A DNA stretch of 64,000 nt from Sediminibacterium roseum (GTDB lineage: Bacteria; Bacteroidota; Bacteroidia; Chitinophagales; Chitinophagaceae), in the NCBI RefSeq assembly GCF_009939005.1, contig NZ_JAACJS010000002.1:278646-342645 (forward strand). The letters run 5' to 3'. The notes under the pieces were generated by a model. The model saw only the letters and a list, made by a program, of their open reading frames with translations. It did not search any database and was not told the origin of the DNA. The position numbers and the translations under genes are program-made. Shown piece after piece: positions 42,162 to 51,619 of the stretch (its first letter is position 1; every line of letters starts with the position of its first letter).

Positions 42162-45100
42162 ATGGCCTTACCTTATCTCGTTAAACACATCTACAACAGC
42201 GGAACCGAAGAGGTGATCCGGCGCGGGAAAAAAATCCATGCACTGGGCAACGTGGAGTTGGTGGAGTACGACGATCTTATGGCCGCCGTGGTGTTTCGCG
42301 TAAAAGACGATGGGTACTCCACTTTTTACAAAGTACACATCAACCAATTCAAAGATCCCAAAACATTATCGCTGCGCTGTAGTTGCCCGTATAACCTGTC
42401 TGAGATCTGCCGGCACAAAGCCGGCGCCCTGTTTCACCTGCAGGATCTGCTCGACAAGAATTTATTGGGCGATAAGGAAACGGTATACGACCAGCGCCAC
42501 ACCGTAGTTAAGATGAAACAGCTTGAGCTGAAACTCATCCGCATGTTGTCGGCCCCTGAAAATTTTGAAGCGGCAGAAAATTACCTGCGCAGCTCGCGAA
42601 GCAATATCCTCGAAGCAAAAGACGAACGCGTTGTGGCCGAGATGGAATACGAGGGCGAGCCATTCAAAGTGGTGATCCAGAAAAACGAAGAACGCAATTT
42701 CGATACCAGTTGTGCGTGCCAGAGCGATACGGCACACCCGCTCTGCGTTCATAAAAACATCCTGCTGCTCCAGCTACTGCACAACTACGGGCCCAATTAT
42801 TTTGATACGATCCGCAACTGGGACAAAGAAAAAAACAAACTGCTCGCACTCTACGGTTATTCCCTGGCCGACGACCTCAAAGGAAAATTTGAATTCACCT
42901 ACACAGACGGCAAGCCGTTTCTGCGCGTACTCGATACATCCATCAAACGCGTATCGCTGAACCCTGCGGCAGAGAAACCAAAGCCGGCAGAAGAAGAGGT
43001 GGCCGTTAAACCAATGGCTGAAGTAACGGAAGACCATCCGGCAAAGCCTTCTTTAAAAATGGGTGTGGTGATCACCGTAAACGAGGCGCAGTATCCGTAC
43101 GTACAACTGGAAGCTGTGCAGGGAGAGGCCGACGAAGAACTTACCAAATATGTTTCCAAAACGGTAAAACTAGACCTGGCAAAATTCATCAACACAGAAG
43201 TGTTTAGCGAAGACGATAAAATGTTGCTGCAGCAACTGCGCAAATTGATGCCGGGTGAAGTGGGCCGTTACCTGAACCGGAACTCTCCTTTCAGCGGCAT
43301 TTGGGAAAACATCATACAGCAACACAACGATGAGTTGCCGGAAGAAACAAGGCACCTGATCAACGAATACCTGCATCCCAAGATCAAAAAAATATTTACC
43401 GAACTCACGCAGAGTAAATTTGTTTTTTACCTGCCGCCCAAAAAAACGTTCACCACCTCCAACCTGTTGCAGGCCGAACTCCAGGAACAGTTCATCAGCC
43501 CTGAATTTGAAGTGAACTATAGCAACGGGCAATACGAAGTGGACTGCCGCATAAAACTCCCGCTCGCCGACCTGAATGTTTCTGAAAATGAAAGTGAGGC
43601 CGTATTGTTGTTCCAGTACCACAACCAGTTTTATACCTGGCAGCGGCCGGAAGACATCGGCCTTGTTGAGAAATTTTTGCCATCCGGAAAGATGACGATC
43701 AACGCGGAGGATTGGGCAACACAGTTGCAGCAGTTCATCCTTCCATTGTCAAAAGAATACAATGTGCATTTTACCAATGTGCAGAAAGAAGAAGTGAAAG
43801 ACATCCGCCCCGAGGTAAAAGTGATGCTCAAAGAAAAGGGCGAGTATCTTTTGTTTCAACCTGTTTTCAGTTACCGCGGTTACGATGTGCGTGCTACGGA
43901 TAAGGAAAAGATCATACTCCCCATCGCCGATAAATTATTGGTGATACAACGCAATCTTGAAGTTGAAAAAGAGTTTGTTCAGAAAATAGAATCGCTGCAT
44001 TCTGCTTTTATACGCCCGGTTGAAGGCAACGTGCTCGCGTTGAAAGGAACCGATGTGCTTCGCAACAACTGGTTCTTTTTGTTTGTTGATGCGGTAAAGG
44101 AAATGAATATTCCTGTGTATGGTTTCGAGGCACTGAAGAATTTCCGTTTCAATACGGCAAAACCCTCTACCAAAATTTTCATCAGCAGCAACACCGATTG
44201 GTTTGATGCGAAAGTGGAGATCCTTTTCGGCGAACAGAAAGTAACGGTTGAAGAAGTTAAAAAAGCGCTCGGCAACAAACAGCAGTTTGTTCAGCTCGAA
44301 GACGGTACGCTTGGTATACTGCCCGAAGAATGGATCAAAAAATACGCCCTTCTTTTCCGCGTTGGCGATGGCAAATCGGGCAGCATGAAGCTGAGCAAAT
44401 ACCATTTCAGCGTTATCGAAGAGTTGTACATGCAACGCGACGAAGAAGAACTGTTTTTTCAGCTGGAAGAAAAATACGAACGTCTCAAAGGCAATCATTC
44501 CATCAAGGAAATTCCCGCTCCCGCGCACCTCAAAGAAGTGTTGCGCCCCTACCAGGAAAGCGGCTTCCAGTGGCTCAATTACCTGCGCGAGGTTCAGTGG
44601 GGCGGTATATTGGCGGATGATATGGGGCTTGGTAAAACCATACAGGCGCTGAGCTTCCTTCACCACCTGAAACACGAGAACGGATCATTGAAGGCGCTGG
44701 TTGTTTGTCCTACAACACTCATGTTCAACTGGCAGAACGAAATAAAGAAGTTTACGCCCACCATCAGCTTTGCCGTTCACCATGGCGGCAACCGTTCGCG
44801 CGAGAGTTTGGCAAGTGCGGATATCGACGTGATCATTACAACCTATGGCACCCTGCGCAGCGATATCAAACAGTTCGTTGATGTTAATTTCGATTATGTG
44901 GTGCTCGACGAAAGCCAGGCCATCAAAAACCCGGGCAGTAAAGTAACAAAAGCCGCAGGGCTACTGAAAGCCAAGAACCGCCTGTGTTTGAGTGGTACGC
45001 CGTTGCAGAACAACACGTTTGATATCTTCGCACAGATGAATTTCCTCAACCCCGGCATGCTCGGCAGTGTTGAGTTCTTTAAACAGGAATTTTCTGTACC

Positions 45101-45929
45101 CATCGATAAGTTTGGAGAAAAAGAACAGAAAGACCACCTGCGCAAGCTCCTCTATCCATTTATACTGCGCAGAACAAAAGAACAGGTGGCAAAAGATCTG
45201 CCGGAAAAACAGGAAATGGTCCTCTTCTGCGAGATGGGCGATGAGCAAAGAAAGATTTACGATGCTTACCGCAACGATTACCGCGACAAAATACTGGGCG
45301 TTGTGGAGAACCAGGGCATCCAGAAATCGCAGCTCACGATCTTACAGGGATTGATGAAGCTGCGACAGATCTGCGATAGCCCGGCCATTGTGAAGGAAGA
45401 AGAACGTTTTCCCAATGTATCCGTAAAACTGGAAGAGATCGGAAGGGAGATCACCGAAAACATCAGCAACCACAAAGCGTTGATCTTCTCTCAGTTTTTA
45501 GGCATGCTTGCGCTCATCAAAGAAAAAATGACAGAACTCGGCGTTGATTACGAATATTTTGATGGAAGCAGCACCGTTGCCGAAAGGGAAAAAGCGATCA
45601 CGCGTTTCCAGAACGAAGAGAGTTGCCGTGTGTTCCTCATCTCTTTAAAAGCCGGGGGTGTGGGTCTTAACCTCACCGCCGCCGATTACGTATACATCGT
45701 TGATCCATGGTGGAACCCCGCTGTGGAGCAACAGGCCATCGATCGAACACACCGCATCGGCCAGACAAAAAATATTTTTGCCTACCGGATGATCTGTACC
45801 GATACCGTGGAAGATAAAATTCTGAAACTCCAGGAACGTAAACGCAACCTCGCAAAAGACCTCATCACCGACGACGAAGGTTTCGTAAAGAGCCTTACGA
45901 AGGAGGACGTGGAATACCTGTTCTCTTAA
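42162..45929 (+). CDS. SWIM-domain SNF2-family helicase
   Basis: 1255 aa. N-terminal SWIM zinc finger CxCx7CxH at Cys73, Cys75, Cys83, His85, and a second CxCx8CxH SWIM-like cluster near 188-200. A long middle region (about 250-790) holds the bacterial SNF2-associated part. The SNF2 ATPase follows: Walker A DDMGLGKTIQ near 817, motif II reading DESQ instead of DEAH/DEXH near 916, SGTPLQNN, and the C-terminal helicase half with GLNLTAADYVYIVDPWWNP and QAIDRTHRIGQ near 1190. It moves along DNA by ATP hydrolysis, removing proteins; it has no adjacent partner genes. Cytoplasmic. Confidence 0.93.
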   Translation: MALPYLVKHIYNSGTEEVIRRGKKIHALGNVELVEYDDLMAAVVFRVKDDGYSTFYKVHINQFKDPKTLSLRCSCPYNLSEICRHKAGALFHLQDLLDKNLLGDKETVYDQRHTVVKMKQLELKLIRMLSAPENFEAAENYLRSSRSNILEAKDERVVAEMEYEGEPFKVVIQKNEERNFDTSCACQSDTAHPLCVHKNILLLQLLHNYGPNYFDTIRNWDKEKNKLLALYGYSLADDLKGKFEFTYTDGKPFLRVLDTSIKRVSLNPAAEKPKPAEEEVAVKPMAEVTEDHPAKPSLKMGVVITVNEAQYPYVQLEAVQGEADEELTKYVSKTVKLDLAKFINTEVFSEDDKMLLQQLRKLMPGEVGRYLNRNSPFSGIWENIIQQHNDELPEETRHLINEYLHPKIKKIFTELTQSKFVFYLPPKKTFTTSNLLQAELQEQFISPEFEVNYSNGQYEVDCRIKLPLADLNVSENESEAVLLFQYHNQFYTWQRPEDIGLVEKFLPSGKMTINAEDWATQLQQFILPLSKEYNVHFTNVQKEEVKDIRPEVKVMLKEKGEYLLFQPVFSYRGYDVRATDKEKIILPIADKLLVIQRNLEVEKEFVQKIESLHSAFIRPVEGNVLALKGTDVLRNNWFFLFVDAVKEMNIPVYGFEALKNFRFNTAKPSTKIFISSNTDWFDAKVEILFGEQKVTVEEVKKALGNKQQFVQLEDGTLGILPEEWIKKYALLFRVGDGKSGSMKLSKYHFSVIEELYMQRDEEELFFQLEEKYERLKGNHSIKEIPAPAHLKEVLRPYQESGFQWLNYLREVQWGGILADDMGLGKTIQALSFLHHLKHENGSLKALVVCPTTLMFNWQNEIKKFTPTISFAVHHGGNRSRESLASADIDVIITTYGTLRSDIKQFVDVNFDYVVLDESQAIKNPGSKVTKAAGLLKAKNRLCLSGTPLQNNTFDIFAQMNFLNPGMLGSVEFFKQEFSVPIDKFGEKEQKDHLRKLLYPFILRRTKEQVAKDLPEKQEMVLFCEMGDEQRKIYDAYRNDYRDKILGVVENQGIQKSQLTILQGLMKLRQICDSPAIVKEEERFPNVSVKLEEIGREITENISNHKALIFSQFLGMLALIKEKMTELGVDYEYFDGSSTVAEREKAITRFQNEESCRVFLISLKAGGVGLNLTAADYVYIVDPWWNPAVEQQAIDRTHRIGQTKNIFAYRMICTDTVEDKILKLQERKRNLAKDLITDDEGFVKSLTKEDVEYLFS

Positions 45930-45963
45930 CCTGCGCCGGCGATTTTTTTAAAAACCAGCAAGC

Positions 45964-48564
45964 TTACCTGAGCAGAACCACCGTACCTTTCCTGAAGATG
46001 GTTTGCCCATCGAAACTCTGGCCCTGCGTTACATACACGTAAGTGTCTGAAGGCTGCGCCGCTCCATTGAATGTTCCATCCCAGCCGGTGTTGATCTGGC
46101 TGGTGGAGAAAACCAACTGGCCGAGACGGTTATATATCCTGAAATAATCAAAAGAGGAAATGCCCGAGAGCAAAGGTTTTAAAACATCGTTCAAACCATC
46201 TCCATTTGGTGTAAAGCCGCCCGGCACGTAGATCTCTGGACCGTTTTTGAAAACATGCACCATCACATTGTCTGTGGCATTGCACCCTTCCGGTGTTGTT
46301 AACCGAACGGTATAAAGGATCGAATCCGGCGCAGCCGCTGTAAACGTTGCAACCGGATTACTGATCGCATCGTTACTGAGAAAAACAGAAGGCGACCATT
46401 GATAAGTGTAGTAATTGGCAGGCGCAGACACATTGAGTTGCAGCGCCTGGTTCACTGTTGCAGAAGTATCTCTCCCGGCATATGCTAAAAATGCGGGGAT
46501 CACTTTTACATTGATCGTATCGCTTACAGGCGTTTTGCAAAATGATGTGTCGCGCACGGTTAACACATACGCCGAAGTTTTATCGGGCCCCGCCACCGCA
46601 TTGATGGATCTTGTGTTTACGAGCGAGGTTGAGGCCTGCCACAAAAACAGGTCTGCTTTTACCGAAGGGTTGAACCGGATCCGGTTGCCATAACAGAGCA
46701 CCGTATCAGGACCAAGCGCTACAGTAGGATAAGGCGCTACATAGATGGTGATCTTTGTGCTATCCTGGCAATAACCAAGATTGGCCGTCACATAATAAGT
46801 AGTTGTTGCCAATGGCTTTGCCACAGGATATTTCACCAGCAAATCGCTTAAGGTATTGGTATTGCCCGATTCGCGCCACTTGTAACTGAGTGCATCGCTT
46901 AGCGGGCGCAGCACAAAACTATCTGTCTGGCAGATACCACTGTCGGGCGCGAGTTTCACGGTGATGTATTGAAGCACATTCACTTTTACTTTCAAACTGT
47001 CTACACAACCCCTGTCGCGAACCGTGAGCGTATACGTGGTTGTGTCCTTTGGAAAAACGACGGCATTCAATGCATGTATATCCGAAATATTTTTGTTGGG
47101 CGACCATTCAAAACTTCCCGAAGCCTGCGCGTTGAGCGGAAGTGAATCGATGCTGCAGATCAACGTGTCTTTGAAAGGATGATAAAGGAACGCCTTTTCT
47201 GTTACGGAAACGGTTTGGGTGATGGTGCCGGAACAACCCATCGAACTTGTTACACGCAAAAGGGCAATGGCGCTTTGCGCGCCTGAGTAATGATAACTTA
47301 CCGAAGCGGTTCGGAAGGTATCTATTGCCGTTGCGCTGCTATCGCCGAGATCCCAGTACCAGCTGTTGATGGTTCCATATTTTGCAAAACTTTTGTCTGT
47401 AAAATTGAACGGGGTAACAACACAGCTTCCCGTAAAACTGAAATCGGGTTTGAAACCGGGATATACTTTTACCTGGGCACTGGTAGAATCGTTGCAACCC
47501 ACTGTGTTTACAACAGCAAGTTTTACGGTATAGGTACCTGTGTCTGCATAGGTGTAACTGGGGCGGGCGGCCGTTGATACATCTGTGACACTGTTGGTTA
47601 CACCAAAATCCCATGCATAAGAAATGATATTGCTGGCCTGTGTCTGGTTCTCGAAGGTGAGTGTGTAGGTGTCGCAGCTGATGTAATCTTTCAATTCAGC
47701 AACCACCAGCGAACAATCGGCAACGGTGATCTGTAATTCCTTCCGGGTTGAATTGATGTGTACGCCGTTGCGCCATTCATGCACATATACGGCAATGATG
47801 TACTCACCGTTTTGCGCCGGCGCGGTGCCGGAGATCAGGCCCGTGACCGAATCGATGGTTACATTGGCGCCCAGCGGAAAGGCGCCGCTGTAAGGGCTCA
47901 CATAAGGGATAGAAGAATACGGTGGTGTTGTTGCTGCGGAGGTTCCGTTAAGTCCATCGCCAAAGGAATACCTGAGCACATCGTTGTCTTTGTCTGATGC
48001 AGCAAACTGGTAACTGAATTTTGATTTGTAACAGATCACAGCCGTATCTGTAAATGCAAAGTCGGGACTTGAATTCTCATTGTACATCGTGCCATTGATC
48101 ATACCCGGGATGGTGGCGGTGAGCGTGATACCCGTTGCGGAAGAATTTGAAATATTCACAATACCCGCGATCCTGTTGGCATCCGATGCCGCGATGATGT
48201 ACCCGTTTGCATTGGCTGGAAGATCTACGGTTGTTGTATAACGGTAAATATCGTAACAGATCGTGGGTTTATTGCTGATACATGGATCGAATGTTGTTTT
48301 TGTAAAACTCCCAACCATCGAATACAGCGCCGCCGGCGTGTTTGTCTGGCTGGTTCGGGAGTAAGTAACCGCGTCGTAAATATTAAGTGTGGTGGGATTA
48401 GGCCCCGCCGCATTGCATCGCCTGTACACATCCACCGTGATCTTGTATTTGCCCTGGCCGAGGTATTCATACGTGATCAGGCCGCCTTTGATGTGCACGG
48501 CCAGCGCGCTGTTGCAGAGCAGCAGTAAAATGCAGATCAGTAAACAGGCCTGTTTTGGTTTCAT
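45964..48564 (-). CDS. PKD-repeat surface protein with gliding-type C-terminal (CHU_C) domain
   Basis: 866 aa with a signal peptide (residues 1-23, ending LAV-H region). The N-terminal part (residues 24-280) has HIKGGLITYEYLGQGKY, shared with a family of large Bacteroidota surface proteins. PKD-type domains lie at about 290-370 (NIISYAWDFG) and 380-460 (INSWYWDLGD), then repeated Ig-like units. The end, FTPNGDGLNDVLKP then FRIYNRLGQLVF and GWDGTFNG, is the CHU_C / T9SS type B sorting domain. It is thus exported by type 9 secretion and held at the cell surface, for adhesion or motility. Confidence 0.92.
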   Translation of the reverse strand: MKPKQACLLICILLLLCNSALAVHIKGGLITYEYLGQGKYKITVDVYRRCNAAGPNPTTLNIYDAVTYSRTSQTNTPAALYSMVGSFTKTTFDPCISNKPTICYDIYRYTTTVDLPANANGYIIAASDANRIAGIVNISNSSATGITLTATIPGMINGTMYNENSSPDFAFTDTAVICYKSKFSYQFAASDKDNDVLRYSFGDGLNGTSAATTPPYSSIPYVSPYSGAFPLGANVTIDSVTGLISGTAPAQNGEYIIAVYVHEWRNGVHINSTRKELQITVADCSLVVAELKDYISCDTYTLTFENQTQASNIISYAWDFGVTNSVTDVSTAARPSYTYADTGTYTVKLAVVNTVGCNDSTSAQVKVYPGFKPDFSFTGSCVVTPFNFTDKSFAKYGTINSWYWDLGDSSATAIDTFRTASVSYHYSGAQSAIALLRVTSSMGCSGTITQTVSVTEKAFLYHPFKDTLICSIDSLPLNAQASGSFEWSPNKNISDIHALNAVVFPKDTTTYTLTVRDRGCVDSLKVKVNVLQYITVKLAPDSGICQTDSFVLRPLSDALSYKWRESGNTNTLSDLLVKYPVAKPLATTTYYVTANLGYCQDSTKITIYVAPYPTVALGPDTVLCYGNRIRFNPSVKADLFLWQASTSLVNTRSINAVAGPDKTSAYVLTVRDTSFCKTPVSDTINVKVIPAFLAYAGRDTSATVNQALQLNVSAPANYYTYQWSPSVFLSNDAISNPVATFTAAAPDSILYTVRLTTPEGCNATDNVMVHVFKNGPEIYVPGGFTPNGDGLNDVLKPLLSGISSFDYFRIYNRLGQLVFSTSQINTGWDGTFNGAAQPSDTYVYVTQGQSFDGQTIFRKGTVVLLR

Positions 48565-48677
48565 GCGAAGTAAAAAGTACGAAATATCGATAACCTATAG
48601 ACGCAAATCCGGGGGGGAAATCCTGCGATCCAAGAGATTTACAGGGGGCAACGGCGAACTGCCGGCAAAATAACAAA

Positions 48678-48726
48678 GCTGCGGGCCCGGATGTTGTTGT
48701 ACTACCAACAACACAAGACCCGCAGC
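48678..48726 (-). terminator. Terminator of the YHS lipoprotein gene
   Basis: Outer stem GCTGCGGG / CCCGCAGC and inner stem TGTTGTTG / CAACAACA. On the minus strand TTTGTTATTTTG follows. It lies 15 bases past the stop at 48741. Confidence 0.75.
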
Positions 48727-48740
48727 CCATGGCTGAACGG

Positions 48741-49058
48741 TTATTTACCAAGTTCAGCAGCCGCGATCAGTTTCTCCGGCTCTTTTTCAAAATTTGCTTT
48801 GCATTCCTTTGAGCAAAAGCCAAGCACTTTTCCTTTGTAATGCGCTGTGTCTGAAATACCGGCGCTCACAGGCATTCCGCAGGAAGGGTCTTTTTTATTG
48901 TCTACCAACAGGTGTTCAAAAGCGTTGGCCGTTGAATCGGGTTGCATGGCAACGGAAGTATCGCCCGCCGGTTTGGTTTCCGCTTTATCGGCACCGGATT
49001 TACAGGCGGTAAACACAAGGCAGCCTGCCATTACTACAAATGAGATTTTCTTAAGCAT
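48741..49058 (-). CDS. YHS-domain lipoprotein, probable metal binding
   Basis: 105 aa. Lipobox FTAC with Cys19. The YHS/TRASH-like domain has DPSCGMPV near 58-65 and FCSKECKANFEKEPEKL near 81-97; its Cys residues (SCGM, FCSKEC) are the likely ligands for copper or another soft metal. It is the last gene of a minus-strand set with a PepSY membrane protein and a KCHGKC protein, fitting a metal-handling role in the periplasm. Confidence 0.82.
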   Translation of the reverse strand: MLKKISFVVMAGCLVFTACKSGADKAETKPAGDTSVAMQPDSTANAFEHLLVDNKKDPSCGMPVSAGISDTAHYKGKVLGFCSKECKANFEKEPEKLIAAAELGK

Positions 49059-49183
49059 GTTTGGATAGGTTTATATTTTTAAGCAATAAGCCAATGATGC
49101 GATAAAAATAATCACTTATATGTACAATGCCGACGGCGCGAACGCCGCCTGTATAGTTTTAGCAAATTCTTCTGATATATACA

Positions 49184-50755
49184 TTACCGCTTCGCGATTT
49201 TCTTCCTGCCCCTCCACCTGGAATAAAGGATCAGTCCCACCACCACCATCAATACCTGCGCCATTGCCCAGAACATGGTGCTGAAATCCTTCCAGCCCTT
49301 ACCTGCCCAGCCCAGGAACTCATGTTTGTGAAGGAAGCCAAAACTGTAGCCCTCGAGCAGGTCTATGTCGTTTGTTTGTTTGGCCAGGCAACCGGTTGCG
49401 GTTTCAACAAAAAAACGTTCGTTGTAATGGGTGCCGTATTGGATCTTCCAGACGGGAAGCCGCTTATCTGCAAAAGTATATTCCGCACCATACCGGGTGA
49501 TGGGTGTAACAGACAGGATCGCGTTTACGGGTTGCCCGCTGAATTGCGCAGCGAGCCATTTTGCATAGATCATTTCTCCCTGCTGTAAAATTTTGTTGTT
49601 CTGGGTTGAGAGGTAGAGCGTGGAAGGCATCGATGCGGTGTCTTTCAGCTGGTCTTTGCGAACGGGTTGTGTTGTTGTTTTAACCTGCAGGCGCCAGTAA
49701 TCCGCTCCATTCATGGTTACAATACCCACGTTGAGGACAGCTGCTTTCGCGCCCGCTGCCAATTGTGTAAGATCGAACCGGATGTTTTTTGCATGGTATG
49801 CAGGTGTTGAAACATAGGTGGTTACCCGGTCGTTTCCCAGTTTTACAAGGGCATGGTAGGCGCCGCTGAAAGTGAACATCAAAGTAAACAACGCAACGGT
49901 GACGGAGGTATAGCGGTGCCATCTTCTTGCACCCGCCAACCTGTTTCCGTTCGCTTTTTTTGAATGGGTGGTGAAGAAAATATAAACACCCATCACTGTT
50001 GTTGCAAAAGCAAGCGATACAAGGAGAAGCTCCGCGATCAGTTTTCCCTTCCCAAGAAAATCAAGCCATCCCCAGGTATGCAGCAGCGTAAATACGTTGT
50101 CGAAAGCCCTTCTTTTGTTATCCATTGCAAACGCAAACCGGTCGGTAAGCGGGTCAACATAGATCCTGATCCCGTCGGGCCTGTTAAAGGAAACGCGGTA
50201 AACGGGCAACAGACTGTTTATCTTTTTGTATTCGTTGTTGTATGCACTGATCAGCGAGGCGTCTGTGATCTTTGCGCCTGACTTGCTGTTCACCACGCAA
50301 TTGGTTGCGGCATCGCAGCAATCGTGTGTGGCCATTGTGCCGCCGGTTTCAGCCGTTTGCTGTGCACTGTCTTTTGGCCTTGCTTCCAGGAATTGTTTAG
50401 CGAGATATTGCGCGTACAGCCAATTGCCTGCGGTCAATAATTTACCGTTCAGCGTTGCGAGGTAAACCGGTTCGCTGTGGCGGGTTGCCTGCACCTGGTA
50501 AAACCAGTTGTCTTCGATGTGAACGATGCGGAAAGACACAAACGAATCGATGTGATTTTCGCGCAGGGCAAGCTCCAGCGGCATTTTTATCTTGCTGCTG
50601 TCGATCACGGCCGGCTGAAGAAATTGCGTGGCCAGTTTGGGGCGGATGGTCGTCATGATGGGGTGCATAAACCCACTCAATGCCCAAAGCAAAACGGGAA
50701 CTGAAATAATGAGTGAAGCTGTACGGTGCCATTTATATATGTTTTTGCGAAGCAT
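49184..50755 (-). CDS. PepSY-associated membrane protein
   Basis: 523 aa. The start MLRKNIYKWHRTASLIIS is chosen (ATG 50753-50755); the longer frame to 50860 lacks family likeness. Four membrane helices are visible: about 10-32, near 265-290 (AELLLVSLAFATTVMGVYIFF), near 308-330 (VTVALFTLMFTFSGAYHAL) and at the end (MAQVLMVVVGLILYSRW). Between them are PepSY-type outside regions. Members are linked to iron/siderophore reduction or other metal uptake. A HDCCDAATNC run (about 140-150) supplies extra Cys. Confidence 0.82.
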   Translation of the reverse strand: MLRKNIYKWHRTASLIISVPVLLWALSGFMHPIMTTIRPKLATQFLQPAVIDSSKIKMPLELALRENHIDSFVSFRIVHIEDNWFYQVQATRHSEPVYLATLNGKLLTAGNWLYAQYLAKQFLEARPKDSAQQTAETGGTMATHDCCDAATNCVVNSKSGAKITDASLISAYNNEYKKINSLLPVYRVSFNRPDGIRIYVDPLTDRFAFAMDNKRRAFDNVFTLLHTWGWLDFLGKGKLIAELLLVSLAFATTVMGVYIFFTTHSKKANGNRLAGARRWHRYTSVTVALFTLMFTFSGAYHALVKLGNDRVTTYVSTPAYHAKNIRFDLTQLAAGAKAAVLNVGIVTMNGADYWRLQVKTTTQPVRKDQLKDTASMPSTLYLSTQNNKILQQGEMIYAKWLAAQFSGQPVNAILSVTPITRYGAEYTFADKRLPVWKIQYGTHYNERFFVETATGCLAKQTNDIDLLEGYSFGFLHKHEFLGWAGKGWKDFSTMFWAMAQVLMVVVGLILYSRWRGRKKIAKR

Positions 50756-50956
50756 GTTTTTTGTTTTGTGGTTGAATGTGATGGGCCAGCCGGCATTGCG
50801 CGCACGCAAAGCGATCTGCATACTGGAAACGGTGTTGCTCCAATTGCAGGCCAGGCGCATGCAGTTAGCGGCACTTATAAAATTGCTTTTATAGCACAGG
50901 TTGTTGCACGCTGCCGGATGACAGGAAATTTGAAAGATATGGTTGTGATGGAGCGG

Positions 50957-51361
50957 TTATCCCAGGCCGGGCGGGTGGAAAAACGAAATGGGTCTTAATT
51001 CCGGTATGGTTGCCGTATAAACGGTCGCGTGAGCCAGCGGTGCGCGGTAAACACTACCGATGGTGGCATAAAAAGATTTTGACGAAAGCACTTCATCCTG
51101 GTAACCCCGGCGGTCTGGGTTTGACCTGTCTTTGTTCTCTTCCTGCTTCAGTTTTTTCATCAGCTGGCACTTGCCATGGCATTTGAGAACCGGTTTTGCC
51201 TTGTTCTCGCAATTTTTGGCGTAAGACTCGGTATTGGTGTAATAACTGGTAAGAATTACGCCACGGTTAAACGTTTGCCCGAGCAGCGCGAGTAGTAAAA
51301 GCGTGGTTATGATTTGTTTGCCCGGCAGAAGAAAAGCGTTGGTTGACGCAAAGGTAAGCAA
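50957..51361 (-). CDS. Small KCHGKC protein with N-terminal anchor
   Basis: Up to 134 aa. A hydrophobic run IITTLLLLALLGQTF is followed by YYTNTESYAKNCENKAKPVLKCHGKC (split by spacing): the NCENK...KCHGKCQLMKKL pattern recurs in Bacteroidota proteins near TonB-dependent receptors and metal genes. The Cys/His cluster may bind metal. The start is uncertain: an exact -7 box (51349-51356) lies inside the first codons, so translation probably begins later, perhaps at a CTG or TTG around residues 12-13. Confidence 0.6.
   Translation of the reverse strand: MLTFASTNAFLLPGKQIITTLLLLALLGQTFNRGVILTSYYTNTESYAKNCENKAKPVLKCHGKCQLMKKLKQEENKDRSNPDRRGYQDEVLSSKSFYATIGSVYRAPLAHATVYTATIPELRPISFFHPPGLG
51349..51356 (-). 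promoter_or_regulatory. -7 promoter box of the KCHGKC/PepSY/YHS set
   Basis: Minus-strand TACCTTTG, exact TAnnTTTG, in the region annotated as the first codons of the KCHGKC gene. It is the best promoter candidate for the three-gene set and argues for a later start codon. Confidence 0.45.
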
Positions 51362-51586
51362 TGGCGGCCAGCGGGCCTTTCAAATGAAAATCGTTATTAA
51401 AAAAACCTTAAAACCCAATACCAGCCTGCATCTCGGTGAACATTGGATTTTGCGGGATGAATGGAACAGCGGTTTTTACCCTACCTATAACCGCTCTGTT
51501 TTCACCGATTTTAGCATTAGCGAACCCAAACATCATGGTAGCTTGCCGCTGATATTAACAAAAAGGAAATTTCATTTGAAGCGAAG

Positions 51587-51594
51587 TACCTTTG
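51587..51594 (+). promoter_or_regulatory. -7 promoter box of the large outer-membrane protein gene
   Basis: TACCTTTG, exact consensus, 25 bases before the ATG at 51620. Confidence 0.55.
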
Positions 51595-51619
51595 CTTCCT
51601 CATTTATACCAATGAACTT

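Noticed and set aside
43935..44675. 246-codon minus-strand frame within the SNF2 gene
   Set aside because: Fully inside the helicase gene, no motif.
50756..50860. Longer N-terminus of the PepSY membrane protein
   Set aside because: The added residues lack family likeness and the signal-anchor begins naturally at the ATG at 50755.
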